Below the pieces are notes generated by a model. The model saw nothing but the letters and a program-made list of their open reading frames with translations, made no database searches and was not told the origin of the DNA. A stretch of DNA of 64,000 nucleotides from contig OZ260079.1 of assembly GCA_965284365.1 (NCBI GenBank), positions 186,001 through 250,000 on the forward strand, written 5' to 3'. Source of the DNA: Phragmitibacter sp965284365 (GTDB lineage Bacteria > Verrucomicrobiota > Verrucomicrobiia > Verrucomicrobiales > Verrucomicrobiaceae). Both the position numbers and the translations under genes were made by a program. The stretch's first letter is position 1; each line of letters opens with the position of its first letter. Positions 1-7,395 of the stretch are shown in pieces.

Positions 1-1284
1 GAGGTCGCTCGTCACGACCTGCTTTAGGTATTCCAGATTGGTCTCGATGCCGGCGAGCGTGGTCTTTTCCAGCGCCTCCGCCATCTTCACCAAGGCCGCC
101 GGACGGTCGGCTGCATGCACGATGATCTTTACGAGGAGCGGATCATAAAACGGTGTCACCTCCGTCCCCGAGGCGATCCAGCCGTCGCAACGCGCTTCGG
201 AAGGAAGTTCCACATGGGAGAGCGTTCCGCAGGATGGTTGATAGTCCTTGTTGGGATCTTCCGCGTAGACACGCGCCTGGATGGCCCAGCCGGTGCGCTG
301 AATGGATTCGGCTTCTGCCGGGAAACCTTCACCGCCGCCGATGCGGATCATCCACTCTACGAGATCCAGGCCGGTCACTTCCTCGGTGACGGTGTGCTCC
401 ACCTGGAGCCGGGTGTTCACTTCCAGGAAATAAAAGTCCTCTACGTCCGCGTCATACACGAATTCGACGGTGCCTGCGGAACGGTAGTTTACGGACTCAC
501 CCAGTTTCACTGCGGCCGTCCAGAGCCGCTGTCGCATCTCTTCGGTGATGCCTGGTGCGGGCGTCTCTTCGATCACCTTTTGATTGCGGCGCTGCGCCGA
601 ACAATCGCGTTCACCCAACGCCAGGACGCGGCCTTTGCCGTCACCAAAGATCTGCACCTCGATATGGCGGGCATTCACCACGAACTTTTCCAGGAAGACT
701 CCCCCATCGCCGAAGCTTGCGGTGCCCTGGCGCACGACCGAGGCATAAGCAGCGGAAAGAACCTCTGGGTCATCGCAACGACGCATGCCAATGCCACCGC
801 CACCCGCGGTACTCTTCAGCATCACGGGATAGCCGAGCTTCTCCGCCTGAGACAAAGCGTCTTCCACGGTCGTCAGCAAGTCTGTGCCCGGCACCAATGG
901 CACGCCGCAGGACTGTGCCTGCTCGCGCGCAGAATGTTTCAGGCCGAAGACTTTGATCTGCTCCGCTGTGGGTCCGATGAAAGCGATACCCGCTTCTTCA
1001 CAGCCTTGGGCAAAGGCCGCGTTTTCACTCAGCAGGCCATAACCGGGATGCACCCCTTGAGCGTCGGTCTCTTTAGCGATCTCCAGGATGCGATCCTGCT
1101 TCAGATAGCTGGTCGCCACGGCGGGCGGGCCGAGCAGAAAAGCTTCATCGGCGAGGGCGACATGCGGGGCATCGCGATCCGCTTCCGAATAAACGGCGAC
1201 GGAGGGGATGCCGAGCTTTTTGAGAGTCCGGATGACGCGGCAGGCGATTTCGCCGCGATTGGCCACGAGTACTTTGTTCAACAT
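1..1284 (-). CDS. Urea/guanidine carboxylase, biotin-carboxylase part (3' end outside window)
   Basis: Biotin-dependent carboxylase that uses ATP and bicarbonate to carboxylate urea or guanidine. About 428 residues are present and the frame runs open off the window edge. It opens with a typical biotin-carboxylase start (MLNKVLVANRGEIACRVI), followed by HPGYG, the glycine-rich ATP-grasp loop TAGGGGIGM, the EKFV..ARHIEVQIFGD block and the FLEVNTRLQVEHTVTEEVTG block. These fit the urea amidolyase/urea carboxylase branch better than acetyl-CoA carboxylase. The two DUF1989 genes directly upstream, with a gap of only 3 bases, support this strongly. The carboxyltransferase domain that would separate urea from guanidine specificity lies outside the window, so substrate is undecided; guanidine is favoured by context. 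Confidence 0.85.
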   Translation of the reverse strand, partial: MLNKVLVANRGEIACRVIRTLKKLGIPSVAVYSEADRDAPHVALADEAFLLGPPAVATSYLKQDRILEIAKETDAQGVHPGYGLLSENAAFAQGCEEAGIAFIGPTAEQIKVFGLKHSAREQAQSCGVPLVPGTDLLTTVEDALSQAEKLGYPVMLKSTAGGGGIGMRRCDDPEVLSAAYASVVRQGTASFGDGGVFLEKFVVNARHIEVQIFGDGKGRVLALGERDCSAQRRNQKVIEETPAPGITEEMRQRLWTAAVKLGESVNYRSAGTVEFVYDADVEDFYFLEVNTRLQVEHTVTEEVTGLDLVEWMIRIGGGEGFPAEAESIQRTGWAIQARVYAEDPNKDYQPSCGTLSHVELPSEARCDGWIASGTEVTPFYDPLLVKIIVHAADRPAALVKMAEALEKTTLAGIETNLEYLKQVVTSDL

Positions 1285-1287
1285 GGC

Positions 1288-1920
1288 TCAATTCCAGATA
1301 AGGACACGCACTGGTGTCGGGTTGTAGGCGTTGCAAGGATTGTTCAGCTGGGGGCAGTTCGACATCAGACACATCACGTCCATGTCCGCCTTCATCTCCA
1401 CATAGCGGCCCGGGCCGGACACGCCGTCGGCGAAGCTCAATTGCCCATCCGGGGTGACCGGCACATTCATGAAGAAGTTGATGTTGCAGGTGATGTCCTC
1501 TTTGCCGAGGCCGTGACCCCAGCATTGGATGCCCTCGATGAAGATGTCCCGGCAGGCGTGCATCGGTTCCTTCTCAAAGGCGTAACGCATGACATTGCTC
1601 TCGCGGGAGCAGGCGCCGCCCAGCGTGTCATGCCGGCCACAGGTGTCCGCCGTGATGGTCAGCAACGCATTGCCCCGTGTGGACATGAGCTTCGTATCCG
1701 TGGTCAAATACAGCGCCGCCTGGTGCCGGATGGTATCGCTGGCGCTGTAACGCTCCAGCGGGTCGGCTACACTATAGAAGAGAGTATCCGCCGCCTGGTT
1801 TCCTTCCAGATCCAGGATGCGTAGGGTCTGTCCTTTCTTGATCTCGTGCAGCCAGTGGTCACCAGCGCGCACCACCTCATCATGAACGGCGTTTTGGGGA
1901 TCGAGTGAAGATTCAATCAT
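1288..1920 (-). CDS. Urea-carboxylase-associated protein 2 (DUF1989), carboxyguanidine deiminase subunit
   Basis: A 210-residue DUF1989 protein of the UAAP2 type. In studied bacteria the UAAP1/UAAP2 pair forms a carboxyguanidine deiminase (CgdAB) that releases ammonia from the product of guanidine carboxylase and yields allophanate. Family-like blocks are visible: LRILDLEGNQAADTLFY near residue 35, ITADTCGRHDTLGGACS in the middle (with a Cys and a His suited to metal binding) and NINFFMNVPV in the second half. The start codon overlaps the stop of the upstream UAAP1 gene by one base, and the stop is 3 bases before the carboxylase start, so the three genes are translationally linked. Assignment to the CgdB-type subunit is inferred from order and sequence. 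Confidence 0.85.
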   Translation of the reverse strand: MIESSLDPQNAVHDEVVRAGDHWLHEIKKGQTLRILDLEGNQAADTLFYSVADPLERYSASDTIRHQAALYLTTDTKLMSTRGNALLTITADTCGRHDTLGGACSRESNVMRYAFEKEPMHACRDIFIEGIQCWGHGLGKEDITCNINFFMNVPVTPDGQLSFADGVSGPGRYVEMKADMDVMCLMSNCPQLNNPCNAYNPTPVRVLIWN

Positions 1921-2645
1921 TATTGAGCGAGAAGGTAAAAGTCATCCGTGTTGCGGAAGGCGCGGGCATTCTCCGGCCGCACGGTGAAGCTGGGGTCATC
2001 TGTCGCGGGTGTTTCAGCGGGGAACACTTCAAGCAGCACCTTCCGTGGGTGATACACTGGATCCGGGTCCAGGGGATGCTGACAAGTGTTCAGTACCACC
2101 AGGGTGTCCATCTCCAGCCGCAGATCGACAGAGGAGCCTGCGGGTGAATGGCCACTTACGAAACTCAAGCGGCCTTCGTTGTCTGCCACCACCTTGCTGA
2201 ACCAGTTCACATTCGGCACCAGATCCCGCTCGCCCAGTCCCCATTTCGCCAGTTCGATGAGGAAACATTCCCGCGCATCGCGATGGAATTCGTTACGCGC
2301 GCTTTGATAGTCCTTCTCCCCATATTTCGTGCGAACAAGAGCAGCGTCACTCGCGCCACAGACTGTGTCATGCCAGCCTACGGTATCCGCCGTGATGGAG
2401 GCCACGAGACGGCCCATGTCTGAGTGCAGGCAATACGGCGCACGCAAATAAAAGATGTGCTGCCCTTTCAGCGTGTCCGGCATGTTGTAGCGCTCGTGCC
2501 GCTCCGAGGCATGGCACATGAGCATGCCAACATTGGCGCCACCTTCCAGATCGGTGAGGCGCAGTGTCTTGTGCCGGGAGATGACACGCGACCACATGCC
2601 CGCGCCGCTGAGTTCAATGCTGTAAATGGGCTTTTTGTCGTCCAT
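1920..2645 (-). CDS. Urea-carboxylase-associated protein 1 (DUF1989), carboxyguanidine deiminase subunit
   Basis: A 241-residue DUF1989 protein of the UAAP1 type, paralogous to the next gene. The shared blocks are LRLTDLEGGANVGMLMC, SITADTVGWHDTVCGASD and PNVNWFSKV, placed as in UAAP2. It should pair with UAAP2 as the carboxyguanidine deiminase that acts after the carboxylase. It is the first enzyme gene of the operon, 56 bases after the NikR-like regulator stop. That gap is too short for a guanidine-I riboswitch aptamer, and I see none of its conserved motifs further upstream, so control is more likely through the regulator. Confidence 0.85.
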   Translation of the reverse strand: MDDKKPIYSIELSGAGMWSRVISRHKTLRLTDLEGGANVGMLMCHASERHERYNMPDTLKGQHIFYLRAPYCLHSDMGRLVASITADTVGWHDTVCGASDAALVRTKYGEKDYQSARNEFHRDARECFLIELAKWGLGERDLVPNVNWFSKVVADNEGRLSFVSGHSPAGSSVDLRLEMDTLVVLNTCQHPLDPDPVYHPRKVLLEVFPAETPATDDPSFTVRPENARAFRNTDDFYLLAQ

Positions 2646-2701
2646 GAAATTGAATGAAAAATGAAAATGAAATGATCAGCACTCGCGAGATCGGGACGGG
2701 C

Positions 2702-3175
2702 CTAAGGTTCGTCCTCAGGCGTCGTCTGAATGGGCGGCAACAGCGTCCGCGTCAGGTTCAGCCTGCCTGCCAGCACGCCCTTGCAGGAGAGCAGCTTGTT
2801 TGCTATCTGCCGCAGCTTCCTGGCCGGGCCTTGCACCAGGATGACTTCCATGGTGTTGCTGTTCTCCAACAAGACGTGCAGCGAACTGATCACTTCCCGG
2901 ATGTTCGCGTATTGGATGTCCGAGAGTTGCTGCTGGAGTCCTGGCCGTTTGTGATCGTAAAAAAGCGTGATCGTACCCGCCATGAGCCGGTTGCCCTTCA
3001 GACTGTAATAGTCCGCGATGTGCTGGGTGAGCACCTCCGAGATGGCTTGGGACCGGTTCTGAAACCCGCGCTCCACCATCATCTCCTCGAACTGACGATG
3101 CACTGTGTCGGGCAGTGAAATCGTGATGCGCTGTACGCCAGCATCGGCAGGCGCCGGAGGAGTCGTCTGGTTCAT
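2702..3175 (-). CDS. NikR-type ribbon-helix-helix regulator with altered metal site
   Basis: A 157-residue DNA-binding regulator. Residues 14-56 form a ribbon-helix-helix domain (QRITISLPDTVHRQFEE, then GFQNRSQAISEVL), and residues 65-145 form an ACT-like NikR C-terminal domain. Aligning by eye with E. coli NikR, the nickel ligands His76, His87, His89 and Cys95 correspond to Tyr89, His100, Leu102 and Thr108, so only one of four remains. Classical nickel sensing is therefore unlikely. The gene heads the carboxylase operon and is probably co-transcribed with it. Start chosen at the ATG that precedes NQTTPPAP; an in-frame Met lies 7 codons upstream at 3196. Two perfect direct repeats upstream suggest autoregulation. 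Confidence 0.8.
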   Translation of the reverse strand: MNQTTPPAPADAGVQRITISLPDTVHRQFEEMMVERGFQNRSQAISEVLTQHIADYYSLKGNRLMAGTITLFYDHKRPGLQQQLSDIQYANIREVISSLHVLLENSNTMEVILVQGPARKLRQIANKLLSCKGVLAGRLNLTRTLLPPIQTTPEDEP

Positions 3176-3201
3176 TCTTCTTATGGAGCAAAGCACGCGC
3201 C

Positions 3202-3232
3202 ATTCGTCTTACTTTTTCTTTAATTCGTCTTA
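3202..3232 (-). promoter_or_regulatory. Paired direct repeats, candidate operator of the NikR-like regulator
   Basis: On the minus strand the 10-mer TAAGACGAAT occurs at 3223-3232 and again at 3202-3211. The starts are 21 bases apart, about two helical turns, so both would face the same side of the DNA. A 9/10 match (TAAGAAGAAT) at 3174-3183 overlaps the start codon and may just be ribosome-binding sequence. The position, 27-57 bases upstream of the regulator start, suits a repressor site over the promoter. Function is inferred. Confidence 0.45.
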
Positions 3233-3549
3233 TCGTGACGGCCTGAGATCGCTCCTCAGGGAGCCGGTCGCATGCCGCAAGCGAATGCCTTCAAAGCTAG
3301 GTTCATACCAACCGCAGGCAAACACATTGGCCCATCGTCATACCCGGAGAGCTTCTGCGTCATACTGCTTTCCGTTAGGGCCACCGCCCTCTTCACCCAC
3401 TTTTCCTGTAAAAATTCCGCCAATACTCTTTGCCGCCCACCGCCCCTTCATGCGATGCTTCCCTCTAAGCGCCCACCGCTGGCCAGCCATAAAGCTCCCC
3501 GAAGTTTCACTTTCGCGCCTAAGAACTTCTCCACCCATTCGTTTTCGCT
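3233..3549. other. Intergenic region between divergent regulator and sigma factor genes
   Basis: About 317 bases between the minus-strand guanidine/urea operon and the plus-strand ECF sigma gene. It should hold both promoters. The only structure seen is a small stem, CCTGAG/CTCAGG at 3242-3260. No guanidine-I riboswitch motif in either orientation and no convincing open reading frame were found. Confidence 0.4.
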
Positions 3550-4092
3550 GTGAGCAATGTCCAGATGCCATCACAGCCTAGTGCCTCAGATCACGATCTG
3601 GTGCGGGATTCCCTCGCCCAGTACGAAAGCCCCCTTATCGCGTACGCGACCGGCATTCTGGGAGGCGATGAGGAGCGCGCTCGGGACGTCGTCCAGGACA
3701 CCTTTCTCAAACTGCACCTCGCCGAACCCGACAAGGTCCGGGAAAACGTCCGGGCCTGGCTCTACGCCGTATGCCGGAATCGCGCCTTCGACATCCTCCG
3801 CAAAGAGCAGCGCCTCACTTTCACCGATGATGATGACCACCTGGACTGGCTGGACGAATGGCAGTCCGACCCCAGCGAAGACGCCAGCCGGGACGAGCTC
3901 CTCGGCCAGATCTGGTCCGTCGTGGAGCAGCTCCCGCCGAATCAGCGGGAAGTTCTCCGCCTCAAATTTCAGCACGACCTCAGTTACAAGGAGATCAGCG
4001 GCATCACCGGACTCTCGGTCACTAACGTCGGATTCATCCTCCACACCGCGATCAAGCGCCTCCGTAAACTCCTGAATCACGCTCTGAACTGA
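3550..4092 (+). CDS. ECF-type RNA polymerase sigma factor
   Basis: A 180-residue extracytoplasmic-function sigma factor. Region 2 lies around residues 25-80 (YESPLIAYATGILGGDEERA, then VVQDTFLKLHL and WLYAVCRNRAFDILRKEQR). An acidic linker (TDDDDHLDWLDEWQSDPSED) follows, then region 4 around residues 115-178 (LPPNQREVLRLKF, LSYKEISGITGLSVTNV, and a basic end RLRKLL). It is followed after about 90 bases by a gene whose N-terminus resembles an anti-sigma domain, the usual sigma/anti-sigma order. The GTG start at 3550 gives the longest form; an ATG at 3565 is equally possible. Confidence 0.85.
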   Translation: MSNVQMPSQPSASDHDLVRDSLAQYESPLIAYATGILGGDEERARDVVQDTFLKLHLAEPDKVRENVRAWLYAVCRNRAFDILRKEQRLTFTDDDDHLDWLDEWQSDPSEDASRDELLGQIWSVVEQLPPNQREVLRLKFQHDLSYKEISGITGLSVTNVGFILHTAIKRLRKLLNHALN

Positions 4093-4182
4093 ACTGTAAC
4101 TGAACTGAATCAGACCTCTACGGCACTCCGCGATCGTATCTCCCTTTTCCTTTTCTTCTCAAATTTCCCCCGATTCTTGCTT

Positions 4183-5736
4183 ATGAACTCCCCATCTTCC
4201 GGAAATCCTGATCTCACGGCGCTCGCCATGGGTGAACTGACTCCGGCCCAGGCCGCCACGGTTCGCCAGTGGCTGAGTCAAAACCCAGAGGCCGCCGCTG
4301 AGTATGCCCGCATCGAGCAGTCGATTCAGGCGCTGCGTCAATTCGCCCCAGTGATCCCGCAGCGCAGCCTTCATCCCCAGCAGCGCGAGGCCATTCTCTC
4401 CAATGCCGCTCCTCGTCGCAGCCGCAGCGGTTCCGGGGTGGCTCCCGTTGGCCGTGCTCTCCGGCCGGTTGCGTCCAATGTCTCTCCGGGCCGCTCCCAA
4501 GCTTTTCGTATCATGGGAAATCTGGCGAAACTCGCCGCCGCCGCCTGCCTGGGTATCGGCGCATTCTGGGCGGGCACACGGTACTCGCCTTTGAGCACCG
4601 CCGTCGCCGTGCCAACAAACACCGCGTCCACCTCTCCTGCTGCCGATGCATCTCCTTCAGCAAGCCAGGTGGCGCAAACGAACGCCGCCCCGTCCTCTGC
4701 ACCTCTGAGCCCGGATGACGCCATGCTGCAGAATTTCGAATCCGTAAAATTTGAAACGCCTGTTTTGAAATGGGCTCCTCAAGAGTCGCCGGTGCTGGTG
4801 AGCGTGCCGGAAAAAGCGGCTCAAGTGGCCAAGATCGCCTCGGAACCTCCGGCTTCCATTCCTCCCCTGGTCGAAGCCCCGGCTCTAGCGATGGATAAAC
4901 CTGATGCAGCCCATGCCACATCCGGCGTGAAGGCACCGGCTTCGGCCCCTGCCCAGGGTCCCGCAGCAGTTGCGCCGCAGAATTCTCTGGCAGGCTTCAC
5001 GCCATCTTCCTCTCATCCCGAGACAGCTTTCCTTTTCCAGCCGCATCTCGCCCGCCCCCATCGCACGGAATTCGCCGGCGTCATGATCAACTCGGCTCCG
5101 ATTCCGGCGCACGCCAAGCCGACACCGGCGTCCCGCCCGCAAGACGAAACCCAGCCTGCTCTCATGATCCATTCGTGGAAGGCCGAAGTCGCCTCCTGCC
5201 CCTGGGATGAGCAACGCCGATTGATGCGTTTTGTCGCCCAGATCCCGGTGGAACAGCCTGCCCTCGAAATGAATGACGCTGATTACAAACTCGTCGCCAA
5301 GTTCGACCCAGCTCTGGTGCAGGGTTACCGCCTCATCGCGGAAAAGCATCTGCCCCCTGCCAATGGAGGCACGCAGGCCACGCGCTTCGCCTGGTATGAA
5401 ATCATCCCCACGAAAAACTTTAGCGCGAATGCGAACAAGCCTGCGACTCTGGGTCAGTTGAGCATCGTCCAGCCAAAAGGCTCCAAGCCCCGCGACAGCA
5501 GCCCGCTCAAGATCACGGATCGCGGCCTGAACTGGCACGAAGCCCGCGAAGATTTTGTGTTTGAAACCGCCATGGTCGGCTTCTCTCTCCTGCTCCAGGG
5601 CGCAGAAAACACGGGACCACTTGATTACAATCTTGTGCTCGACGTTGCTGAAAAGACCAAAGGCGAAGACTCCAAGGGCGAGCGCACGAAGTTCATTCAG
5701 GCCGTGAAGCAGGCGCAGCGGGCAGCGGGGCTGTAA
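4183..5736 (+). CDS. Anti-sigma-like/YfbK-type protein lacking the von Willebrand A domain
   Basis: A 517-residue predicted membrane protein. Residues 5-45 (DLTALAMGELTPAQAATVRQWL) resemble the short anti-sigma helical domain found beside ECF sigmas. A membrane segment follows near residues 110-130 (LAAAACLGIGAFWAGTRY), then a long Pro/Ala-rich linker. The C-terminal third reads as YfbK family: SWKAEVASCPWDEQRRLMRF matches the segment that normally precedes a vWA domain, and FDPALVQGYRLIAEK through WYEIIPT to NWHEAREDFVFETAMVGFSLLL matches the DUF3520 end domain. The roughly 200-residue vWA domain normally between them is absent without a frameshift. It probably restrains the upstream ECF sigma at the membrane. 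The ATG at 4183 is preferred over a TTG at 4177. Confidence 0.7.
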   Translation: MNSPSSGNPDLTALAMGELTPAQAATVRQWLSQNPEAAAEYARIEQSIQALRQFAPVIPQRSLHPQQREAILSNAAPRRSRSGSGVAPVGRALRPVASNVSPGRSQAFRIMGNLAKLAAAACLGIGAFWAGTRYSPLSTAVAVPTNTASTSPAADASPSASQVAQTNAAPSSAPLSPDDAMLQNFESVKFETPVLKWAPQESPVLVSVPEKAAQVAKIASEPPASIPPLVEAPALAMDKPDAAHATSGVKAPASAPAQGPAAVAPQNSLAGFTPSSSHPETAFLFQPHLARPHRTEFAGVMINSAPIPAHAKPTPASRPQDETQPALMIHSWKAEVASCPWDEQRRLMRFVAQIPVEQPALEMNDADYKLVAKFDPALVQGYRLIAEKHLPPANGGTQATRFAWYEIIPTKNFSANANKPATLGQLSIVQPKGSKPRDSSPLKITDRGLNWHEAREDFVFETAMVGFSLLLQGAENTGPLDYNLVLDVAEKTKGEDSKGERTKFIQAVKQAQRAAGL

Positions 5737-5777
5737 GCGCGAGTGCGGTTAGTAGTGCGCGTCAGATGCCATCTGTG

Positions 5778-6075
5778 CTATTCGCGTCCGCGCCAATAGT
5801 CCTGCCTGCGTTTATGGTGCATCACAGCCAGGATGCGGACGTGCTGCTTCTGCTCGAAGTACCGATAAAATAGATAAAACGGGAAGCGTTTGAGCCTAAA
5901 AGATGCGTACGCCATCTCGAACTGGCTGGTAGCTGTCTGGCGACTGGAGGATAGCAGCTATGCCTGTTTCCACCGCTTCCACGAACTCGATACCCAATCG
6001 ATGACGCTGCTCCTCATACCAAAGACCCGCCGCCTCGTATTCATCGAGGGCATCCTTGTGAAACTCGAACGTCAT
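5778..6075 (-). pseudogene. ParE/RelE-type toxin with a frameshift
   Basis: Read from 6075, the frame gives about 60 residues of a ParE/RelE toxin (MTFEFHKDALDEYEAAGLWY ... PVRDGVRIF) and then a UAG stop. After skipping one T in the run at 5898-5901, the family sequence resumes (RLKRFPFYLFYRYFEQ ... ILAVMHHKRRQDYWRGRE) to a stop at 5778. The total of about 98 residues is the normal family length, so both halves are intact apart from one extra base. It overlaps the antitoxin gene by 4 bases (ATGA). It is either an inactivated toxin, a homopolymer sequencing error, or a +1 frameshift site, since UUU followed by UAG allows slippage. Confidence 0.75.
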
Positions 6076-6311
6076 GAAGCCAATCGATTCTCGATGGACT
6101 CACGGACACGCTTTAAGGCCTCAGTTCCCGGGATGCCCTTTACGGCTCCTGACTCCAACTCGTGAGCCCTACCGACTGCGACAGCCACCTGATGGTCAAG
6201 GATTGCCTTATCCGGCGGCACACTTTCCAGCAGCCTCTCCGCCAGCAGAATTCTGCTGTCTTCGGTTAGACAAAGAGCGTCTTGTAAAACCCCCTCAACA
6301 GTAATCGACAT
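6072..6311 (-). CDS. Addiction-module antitoxin (TIGR02574-like)
   Basis: A 79-residue protein beginning MSITVEGVLQDALCLTEDSR and containing ILLAERLLESVPPDKA, the typical shape of the small 'putative addiction module component' antitoxins (about 70-80 residues) that precede ParE/RelE toxins. Its stop overlaps the toxin start by 4 bases, the usual coupled arrangement. An upstream in-frame start at 6380 would add a 23-residue extension without family character, so the ATG at 6311 is preferred. If the toxin is truly broken, this antitoxin is left without its target. Confidence 0.75.
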   Translation of the reverse strand: MSITVEGVLQDALCLTEDSRILLAERLLESVPPDKAILDHQVAVAVGRAHELESGAVKGIPGTEALKRVRESIENRLAS

Positions 6312-6388
6312 GAGTGCCAGCTTAGCTGGGAAAGGTTCAGTTTGCAACATCCGCACTTTCACTCCGCACATCGAGTGCATACAGTTTG

Positions 6389-6727
6389 CTAATCATCCTG
6401 GAATTCTTCCTCGCGGTTCTTTGCTTCCACCAACGCTCTGACTGCAACCGCCGCGATGAGAGCGGTCAGCAAGATGCCGCACAGCCCAATCCCGACAACC
6501 AGCACACGCCCGAGGAAAAGCTTGGGCGCAAAATCGCCGTAACCAATCGTCAGACCGGTCACAAACGCGAAATAAACGGACTCCTCGATCGACCAGCCTT
6601 CTCGCAGGCCAACCACCAATCCGAGTACCACGATGACGGCGAGAAGGGCCGACAGAATCGGCCACACGACGCCCAAGCCTCGGAAAAGCCCCTTTAGAAA
6701 ATTGCGTCTTAAAATGCGTGAATCCAT
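6389..6727 (-). CDS. Two-helix potassium-channel-like protein
   Basis: A 112-residue inner-membrane protein with the layout of a minimal ion channel. It has a basic N-terminus, a first membrane helix at about residues 18-42 (VWPILSALLAVIVVLGLVVG), a pore helix with the selectivity filter TIGYGD near residue 62, and a second helix (VLVVGIGLCGILLTALIAAV). TxGYGD is the hallmark of potassium selectivity (Ion_trans_2 family). No cytoplasmic TrkA-N domain is fused and none is adjacent. Start taken at the ATG at 6727; a GTG lies 2 codons upstream. Confidence 0.8.
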   Translation of the reverse strand: MDSRILRRNFLKGLFRGLGVVWPILSALLAVIVVLGLVVGLREGWSIEESVYFAFVTGLTIGYGDFAPKLFLGRVLVVGIGLCGILLTALIAAVAVRALVEAKNREEEFQDD

Positions 6728-6792
6728 GTTCACAAAATCGCTGGCACCTCATGATAAGCAATCGGCGATGAACAACAAACGATATCGATGGC

Positions 6793-7353
6793 TCAACTAC
6801 CCGCTAAAGCATGTTCGGTTTGAGCTACCGCCGACTGGCCACGCTCCTTCTCCACAATCGCACAAAGCTCCGCATCAGACACTCCCATCAAGGGAGTCTG
6901 TAAAACCAGATACGGTTCGGGGGGTGGTTGATAGCCTCCGAATTTCCGCACGAGCTTTACGGTTTCTCGCTTCACAATTGTATCCTTCCAAGGCTCCGTT
7001 TCCGTCGTATACGCATCCAGCGTCACTTCCAGAAAGTAAGTGTTCCCATCACCGGCATAAGGCTCGCGGATGCGAGCCTGCTTGACACGCTTCAGAGGAA
7101 TGCGGACGGAGCGGAGAGGCCAGCGGTAGATCTCGAAATACCCATCGCCGATCGCGAGGACAGGCGGGTTGACCACATACTGATAAACCAGAGATGCAAA
7201 ACCAAGCCCCAGCGCTGCCAGGATCAACAAAGGCCAGGTGAAGGATCCGGACCACACCTCATCAAACACAAAGACGAAAAGGGCGATCATCAGTGGCGCC
7301 CCAATCAGAAGGAACCAGCCGAGACACCGCCGATTGATGGGAACAACAGTCAT
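6793..7353 (-). CDS. Hypothetical membrane protein with PH-like C-terminal part
   Basis: A 186-residue protein. Two hydrophobic segments lie at about residues 10-30 and 38-60 (CLGWFLLIGAPLMIALFVFV and LLILAALGLGFASLVYQYVV), followed by a soluble beta-rich stretch starting VLAIGDGYFEIYRWPLRSVR. That layout resembles bacterial PH-domain membrane proteins, in which the hydrophobic pair anchors a barrel; the match is by shape only. No catalytic motif is visible. It stands alone between the channel gene and another hypothetical gene on the same strand. Confidence 0.55.
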   Translation of the reverse strand: MTVVPINRRCLGWFLLIGAPLMIALFVFVFDEVWSGSFTWPLLILAALGLGFASLVYQYVVNPPVLAIGDGYFEIYRWPLRSVRIPLKRVKQARIREPYAGDGNTYFLEVTLDAYTTETEPWKDTIVKRETVKLVRKFGGYQPPPEPYLVLQTPLMGVSDAELCAIVEKERGQSAVAQTEHALAGS

Positions 7354-7395
7354 GCAGAAATGTGAGGCTATCGGACGATCCGCCGAAGTCCTTTG

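Noticed and set aside
115..1824. Long plus-strand open frame (569 codons) over the carboxylase operon
   Set aside because: It is the antisense shadow of the carboxylase and DUF1989 genes, whose minus-strand translations carry clear family motifs. Its own translation has none.
2640..3560. A guanidine-I (ykkC) riboswitch before the carboxylase operon
   Set aside because: I looked for the conserved motifs on both strands and found none. A CTAGGTTC on the plus strand at about 3297 faces the wrong way and lacks the other parts. A covariance search would be decisive.
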